Positions 59,543-64,000 of a stretch of 64,000 nt of DNA are shown in pieces. Where the stretch lies: NCBI RefSeq assembly GCF_003577475.1, contig NZ_QPEP01000011.1, positions 1-64,000 on the forward strand, written 5' to 3'. This DNA comes from Salinibius halmophilus. Lineage in GTDB: Bacteria; Pseudomonadota; Gammaproteobacteria; Pseudomonadales; Natronospirillaceae. The position numbers were made by a program, and so were the translations under genes. The notes under the pieces were generated by a model, which did no database searches, was not told where the DNA came from, and saw only the letters and a program-made list of their open reading frames with translations. The stretch's first letter is position 1. Each line of letters starts with the position of its first letter.

Positions 59543-60699
59543 GTGGTGCGTTGGCGCCACACGAGCACTACCAATAGCGTTAATGTGGCGGGTAAACTTA
59601 ACCAGATGACGGCCTGCCAGCCTAACCCACCATAGATAACCCCAGCCGACAGCGAGGCAATTGCCTGCACACCAAATACTATGGTGTCGTTGAGCCCTTG
59701 TGCGGTGTTAGCTTGCTCTGGCGTATAGCTTTGAGCCAGTAGAGAATTACCAGCCAAAAATAAGAAGTTCCAGCCTAAACCCAATAATACTAGCGCCCAC
59801 CAAAAGTGAATCACCTCCTGCCCAGACAGCGCCACCACAAGCACAAGAATGTAAGCGAGCACCCCTGCCATCATTACCTTGTGAATACCAAAGCGTGCGA
59901 TTAACTTGGGGGTAATCAAACTAGGTAAAAACATTGCCACAATATGGCTTTGAATAACCCACTTGGTATCGGTGCCGCTATGGTTGCAGCCATATTGCAT
60001 ACTCAGCGGTGTGGCGGTCATTAAAAATGTCATCACGGCAAAGCCAATCGCCGAAGAAGCGATGGCTAATATGATGTCTGGGTTTTTTAGTAATGTGCTG
60101 CGCTTTACTCGCGCCTGTGTGGTTGACTGAGCCGACTGCTTTGGAATATTTAGTCCTAGCAGCAAACTGCCCGCCAAAATAATAATTATGGCAAGTAATA
60201 AAAAAGACCCTAGGTAGCGAGTGTCGAACAGCATTTCGCCCCGCGCACCGATTTCTGGGCCAACAAAAGCACTGACTAAACTAGCAAGTAATAAAGCACT
60301 CAGCACTTTAGGCGCATTGTTTTTATCGTCTAGTGCCTCAACGGCGGCAAAACGCAATTGCTGGCCAAAAGCAATGGCAGCACCAGAGATACCTGTAGCA
60401 AGGCACAACAAAGCAAAACTTTCGATGATGGTGGCGAGCGCACCCAACAGGGCACCGGACAGGGCAATTGCAGCACCAATTAGTGCCCCCAGCTTACGGC
60501 CAAGCTTGTTATAAACGAATGCTGCAGGGCTCGCCGCCAATGCGGTGCCTATTACCATGCAGGCAACGGGTAGGGTCGCCCAGCTTGGCGACGGTGCATA
60601 ATACAGCCCCATTAATCCGCCAATTAGTACAAGCATGGGGGCAATGACCAATACCAAGGGTTGTGCCACTAAAATGGTAACAATGTTGCGGTTATACAT
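59527..60699 (-). CDS. MFS transporter
   Basis: A 390-aa protein with about twelve hydrophobic spans. NKLGRKLGALIGAAIAL (between spans 2 and 3) has the GRK-type MFS loop. IPKQSAQSTTQARVKRS is the central cytoplasmic loop. The start at 60699 (MYNRNIVTIL) is chosen over an upstream ATG that would add a Cys-rich extension. Transported substrate unknown. Confidence 0.83.
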   Translation of the reverse strand: MYNRNIVTILVAQPLVLVIAPMLVLIGGLMGLYYAPSPSWATLPVACMVIGTALAASPAAFVYNKLGRKLGALIGAAIALSGALLGALATIIESFALLCLATGISGAAIAFGQQLRFAAVEALDDKNNAPKVLSALLLASLVSAFVGPEIGARGEMLFDTRYLGSFLLLAIIIILAGSLLLGLNIPKQSAQSTTQARVKRSTLLKNPDIILAIASSAIGFAVMTFLMTATPLSMQYGCNHSGTDTKWVIQSHIVAMFLPSLITPKLIARFGIHKVMMAGVLAYILVLVVALSGQEVIHFWWALVLLGLGWNFLFLAGNSLLAQSYTPEQANTAQGLNDTIVFGVQAIASLSAGVIYGGLGWQAVIWLSLPATLTLLVVLVWRQRTTYLSH

Positions 60700-60763
60700 A
60701 GCCGACTCCGGTATACTTAGCGGGCAGCAGTATAAAGCCATGCAATGCAAAAAGGACAATAAA

Positions 60764-61714
60764 ATGACTAAGTTTTGGGTTGGCGGCTATGGTGAAGATC
60801 ATCCGCTCAGTCTGGTTGCCATCGAAGATGAAAAACTAGTGATCAAGCGCTCTGTTGCGGCGGTAAACCCGAGTTTTATTGCTCAAGCTGGCAGTGAGCT
60901 GCTGCTGGTGAACGAACAGTTCCCCGACAATGGTGAAATCTGGAAATTAGATGCCATTACTCATCAAGTATTGTTTAAGCGCAACTCACTAGGGTCGGCG
61001 CCGTGTCATTTGTTAGTTCAAGGGAAGGATTTGTATATCAGCCACTACGGTGGTGGCAATATCATGCGTTGGGATGTAGAGCGCCTAAACCTGCAGGCGG
61101 TATTTCAACAGCGTGGCCAGGGTAAACACCATGAGCGCCAAGCAAGCTCGCATGTACATAGCACCATACTAACACCCGACCACCAGTGGTTGCTGGCGGC
61201 TGATTTGGGCACCGATGAAATTTTGATGTTGTCGCCTGAAAAGTTGGTACTGGAAAAGCGTTTTGCGACCAAAGCAGGTGATGGTCCTCGGCACATGGCA
61301 TGGCTAGACCCTCAACATTTGTTGGTCACCAATGAGCTCTCGGCTAGCTTGTCGCTTTACTTGTGGCTAGACCGCAAACTCACGTTAGTGGATAACATTA
61401 AAGTTGGCACGCCTTTGCAGGATTACCCTGCGGAAGTTAGTGTTGTAGATGGTCATATTTACCTGTCGATTCGTGGCAGTGATCAATTGTTACAGCTCGT
61501 GTTAATGAATGGCCGACTCAAACGTGTTGCCACCGTTGCAACGGCAGGCAAATTTCCGCGTCACTTTTTAGTTACCCAGCAATATGTGCTAGTTGCTAAC
61601 CAGCTCTCGGACCGCTTAGCATTATTTGAACGCAAGTCTGAAACCGGTGAAGTAGGTGCGCTGTTAAGCACATTAACTGTTCCGGCCCCTACCGTGGTTG
61701 TTGCAGTTAAATGA
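60764..61714 (+). CDS. lactonase family beta-propeller protein
   Basis: A 316-aa protein matching the YbhE/6-phosphogluconolactonase seven-bladed propeller: FWVGGYGEDHPLSL at the start, SHVHSTILTPDHQWLLAADLGTDE in the middle, GPRHMAWL and KFPRHFLVTQQYVLVANQLSD at the end. The residues PRH and ADLGTD are the conserved active-site face. AAAAAGGACAATAAA precedes the ATG at 60764. It may open 6-phosphogluconolactone or a related lactone. Confidence 0.87.
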   Translation: MTKFWVGGYGEDHPLSLVAIEDEKLVIKRSVAAVNPSFIAQAGSELLLVNEQFPDNGEIWKLDAITHQVLFKRNSLGSAPCHLLVQGKDLYISHYGGGNIMRWDVERLNLQAVFQQRGQGKHHERQASSHVHSTILTPDHQWLLAADLGTDEILMLSPEKLVLEKRFATKAGDGPRHMAWLDPQHLLVTNELSASLSLYLWLDRKLTLVDNIKVGTPLQDYPAEVSVVDGHIYLSIRGSDQLLQLVLMNGRLKRVATVATAGKFPRHFLVTQQYVLVANQLSDRLALFERKSETGEVGALLSTLTVPAPTVVVAVK

Positions 61715-61797
61715 TAAGCGTTACAAAAAGTTAAATTGCCTCTCGAAAATCTTCGCTATGGTTAACAAATAACCATACCTTTGCGAAGGAGGGCGCA

Positions 61798-63621
61798 ATG
61801 GATAACTTGCCCATCAAAACGCGACATAACATTATTATTGTGGCCGTAATTCTAGGTTTCAGCTTAGCAATTGCACTGGCACTGTTTTCGGTAAATCGCT
61901 TATCGACGCTTGCCGAAGCTGAATCGCAAGCGCTTACCCTAGAAGCAGATCTGCTACAGCTGCGCCGCGCTGAAAAAGACTTTTTAGCGCGGCTCGATAC
62001 TCAGTACGTCGAGCGCTTTAATCAACAGGTAGACAAAACTGCCCTTACCATTGACCGCATCGAGTCTTTTGGCATTGCCGATACCAATACCAGCCGAGCA
62101 CTGCTTAGTCAGTACCAATCATTATTTAACAACCTAGCCAATCGCCAGGTAGAAATTGGGTTAACACCTACCGATGGCCTCTACGGTGGCTTGCGTGCAG
62201 CCATTCAGGAAGTAGAAAGTAATTTATCCAACGAGCCCGAGCTGCGCGCCGACATGTTAATGCTTCGCCGCCATGAAAAAGACTTTATGTTGCGCCTAGG
62301 TATGAAGTACCTCGATCGTTTTCGACGCGATATAGAAACCTTCCGGGTTAATTTGCGTCAGTTAGACCCGGCCTTACTGCCATTGGTAGACAGCTACCAG
62401 CAGCAGTTTGAACAACTGGTTGTAGCCGAGCAAGAAAAAGGCTTAAACGAAGAGAGTGGCTTGCGTGGCGAGTTGCGCACAGCCGCCGCAGGCTTTGAGC
62501 AAGAGGTCTTTGATAAGCAGGCGGCTATTGAACAAAGCATTGCCTCGGCTCGCGCCACATTAATCGTTATGATTGTTGTCAGTATCTTTGTGATTGCCAT
62601 AGTCGCCGTCGCGCTAACGGTATGGATCTCACAGACCATCCGTAAAAGTGTGCTGGCGTTAATGAAAACAGCGGCAAACCTAGCGAACGACCCAGCGTTA
62701 GATGTAACACAAGGCAAAAACGAGCTGGCCTTTTTGCAGCAGGCATTAACAACCTTACATAACAAGTTAGATGCCGCGTTTGCTAATTTTCGTAATGCAG
62801 CCCAAGAAATTGAAGCGGTGGCAGCGCGTATTTCATCAGCCGCGCAAGATGTATCGAACACCACGCAGAGTGAGCACGATCAACTTAATCAATCGGCTAC
62901 AGCGGTGCATGAGCTCAATACTTCATTTAAAGAGGTGGCTGAGTTAGCGGGCAAAACCTCGGAACTTGTCGGAAGTGTGAATGACCGACTTACCTTCACC
63001 ACCCAAAAATCAAGCATGGCACAAGATTCTATTGGGCAACTGCAAGCCGACTTAAACTCAGCGGTGTCTGCGATTAATCAGCTAAAAGAAGCAAACCAAG
63101 ATACTAGCAAGGTATTAGATGCCATTGAGCAAGTGGCCGAGCAAACCAACTTGCTAGCGCTTAACGCAGCAATCGAGGCAGCCCGGGCCGGCGAAGCAGG
63201 GCGCGGGTTTGCCGTGGTAGCAGATGAAGTGAGGAGTTTGTCGAGTAAAACGTCTGAGAGCACCGAGCATGTGCGGGGTACTCTGCAACACTTCGAAAAG
63301 GTAATTCATGAAGTGGTACGCACCGTTGAGTTGTCGAGCAATCGTGGCAAAGAAGGTGTGCAAGAATCGGAAGGCGCGTTGTTGTTAATTAGAGAAATGA
63401 CCCAAGCTATGGCCGAAGTGAGTATGATGAACTTACAGGTAGCCACAGCTGTTGAACAGCAAAGTGCCGCTGCATCAGAAGTTGATAAGCATGTTGCTGA
63501 GCTACTAGAAGCAGCTCAGCGCGTGCAAGCAAAAACCCAAGAGAGTGACGAGGCGACCAAGGTGCTTGCGCAAGTCGTCGAGCAAATAGGCCACACGCTC
63601 AAAACCTTGGAAGCGAATTAA
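61798..63621 (+). CDS. methyl-accepting chemotaxis protein with HBM sensor
   Basis: A 607-aa receptor. A membrane span at residues 9-31 is followed by a periplasmic helical bimodular (HBM) domain: [20 protein letters not shown] in the first half and [20 protein letters not shown] in the second are the paired HBM signatures. Then come a second span, HAMP and the MCP domain with [19 protein letters not shown] and [18 protein letters not shown] receptors often sense organic acids; the ligand here is not known. GAAGGAGGGC precedes the ATG. Confidence 0.93.
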   Translation: MDNLPIKTRHNIIIVAVILGFSLAIALALFSVNRLSTLAEAESQALTLEADLLQLRRAEKDFLARLDTQYVERFNQQVDKTALTIDRIESFGIADTNTSRALLSQYQSLFNNLANRQVEIGLTPTDGLYGGLRAAIQEVESNLSNEPELRADMLMLRRHEKDFMLRLGMKYLDRFRRDIETFRVNLRQLDPALLPLVDSYQQQFEQLVVAEQEKGLNEESGLRGELRTAAAGFEQEVFDKQAAIEQSIASARATLIVMIVVSIFVIAIVAVALTVWISQTIRKSVLALMKTAANLANDPALDVTQGKNELAFLQQALTTLHNKLDAAFANFRNAAQEIEAVAARISSAAQDVSNTTQSEHDQLNQSATAVHELNTSFKEVAELAGKTSELVGSVNDRLTFTTQKSSMAQDSIGQLQADLNSAVSAINQLKEANQDTSKVLDAIEQVAEQTNLLALNAAIEAARAGEAGRGFAVVADEVRSLSSKTSESTEHVRGTLQHFEKVIHEVVRTVELSSNRGKEGVQESEGALLLIREMTQAMAEVSMMNLQVATAVEQQSAAASEVDKHVAELLEAAQRVQAKTQESDEATKVLAQVVEQIGHTLKTLEAN

Positions 63622-64000
63622 TCTAGTTGGCGCAGAGGGATCTGTTCTTCGACCACCATATACTTTGCTAGTAACTTAAAACAGGCGGCGGCTACCAGCC
63701 AGCCAACAATAATTAGCCCGCCGCTGACAAGTGCTTGGCTAAACAGCTGACTAGCTTGATAGATGGTCATTGCCACTAAATAAGCCACGCCTGTGGTCCA
63801 GCAAACGGCAATAATGGTCCAGCGCCTTCCTGCCTCGCGATAAATGGCGGCAATGGTAGCGCTACATGGTGTGTATAGAAGAATAAACGCTAGGTAAGAG
63901 AAAGCGGCCGACACACCACTAAAAGCAACAGTTAAGCGGCCTAGCGTATCCAGTTGCACCCCTTGTTCGGTTGCCGCAGTTGCTTGATTGTCTACTGCGC
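63618..64000 (-). CDS. feoB: ferrous iron transport protein FeoB, C-terminal part (partial)
   Basis: The frame is open to the window edge and ends at 63618. [20 protein letters not shown] with EAGRRW after it is the final transmembrane segment pattern of FeoB; the GTPase domain lies outside the window. The preceding residues ([19 protein letters not shown]) belong to the linker before the last spans. Its stop overlaps the convergent chemoreceptor stop by 4 bp, and no feoC follows. Confidence 0.85.
   Translation of the reverse strand, partial: AVDNQATAATEQGVQLDTLGRLTVAFSGVSAAFSYLAFILLYTPCSATIAAIYREAGRRWTIIAVCWTTGVAYLVAMTIYQASQLFSQALVSGGLIIVGWLVAAACFKLLAKYMVVEEQIPLRQLD

Overview
The window reads as chromosome of a Gammaproteobacterium, probably marine. 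The evidence is a complete recC-recB-recD locus with proteins of E. coli-like size, a stand-alone acnA, an ExeM-type secreted nuclease, TAXI-type TRAP transport with a DUF3394 tail, two chemoreceptors and an incoming feoB. I cannot name the genus. No rRNA or tRNA genes, no CRISPR array and no transposase or integrase gene were seen.

Layout. Positions 1-4.75 kb are AT-rich accessory DNA. All four convincing genes lie on the minus strand: a membrane-anchored hypothetical, a duplicated small membrane protein, and an overlapping pair encoding a PD-(D/E)XK-like nuclease and a HerA-type hexameric ATPase, the architecture of nuclease-HerA anti-phage systems. Six bases after the herA stop is a 54-bp element with the features of an integron attC site. 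Four copies of a longer palindromic repeat (ends TGGACACCCACC/GGTGGGTGTCCA) sit between the small genes. From 5 to 17.7 kb are metabolic and stress genes: TetR plus flavin monooxygenase, a ChrR-like cupin plus amine-oxidase pair, a TetR-controlled flavodoxin-fold reductase with two clear operators, a GST, an alpha/beta hydrolase, a frameshifted glyoxalase, LysR plus DUF1330, and an MFS transporter behind a Fur-like box.

From 18 to 29 kb a three-gene HipBST toxin-antitoxin module with palindromic operators lies directly upstream of recCBD; dispersed hairpin repeats split recC from recB. From 29 to 38.7 kb are a PH-domain protein, a chemoreceptor, a MerR-type regulator overlapping copA with a 22-codon reading frame overlapping copA's end, an orphan ABC solute-binding lipoprotein, a CHMI-like isomerase, two gene remnants, a Spy/CpxP-like protein and a DUF2189 membrane protein. 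From 38.9 to 53.3 kb are acnA, the ExeM-type nuclease, a parvulin, a hydrolase, an aldo/keto reductase, a frameshifted M64-type secreted metalloprotease with its partner, a methyltransferase, an aspartate aminotransferase and a YadGH-like ABC exporter. From 53.6 kb to the end are a DUF2087 protein, the TRAP-TAXI transporter, a DUF1353-like protein, a gluzincin protease, an MFS protein, a beta-propeller lactonase, an HBM-type chemoreceptor and the 3' end of feoB.

The most notable items are the nuclease-HerA pair ending in an attC-like site (a candidate defence cassette without a visible integrase), the HipBST module beside recCBD, and several single-base frameshifts (M64 leader, glyoxalase, a small ORF before hipB) that suggest recent gene decay or sequence errors.
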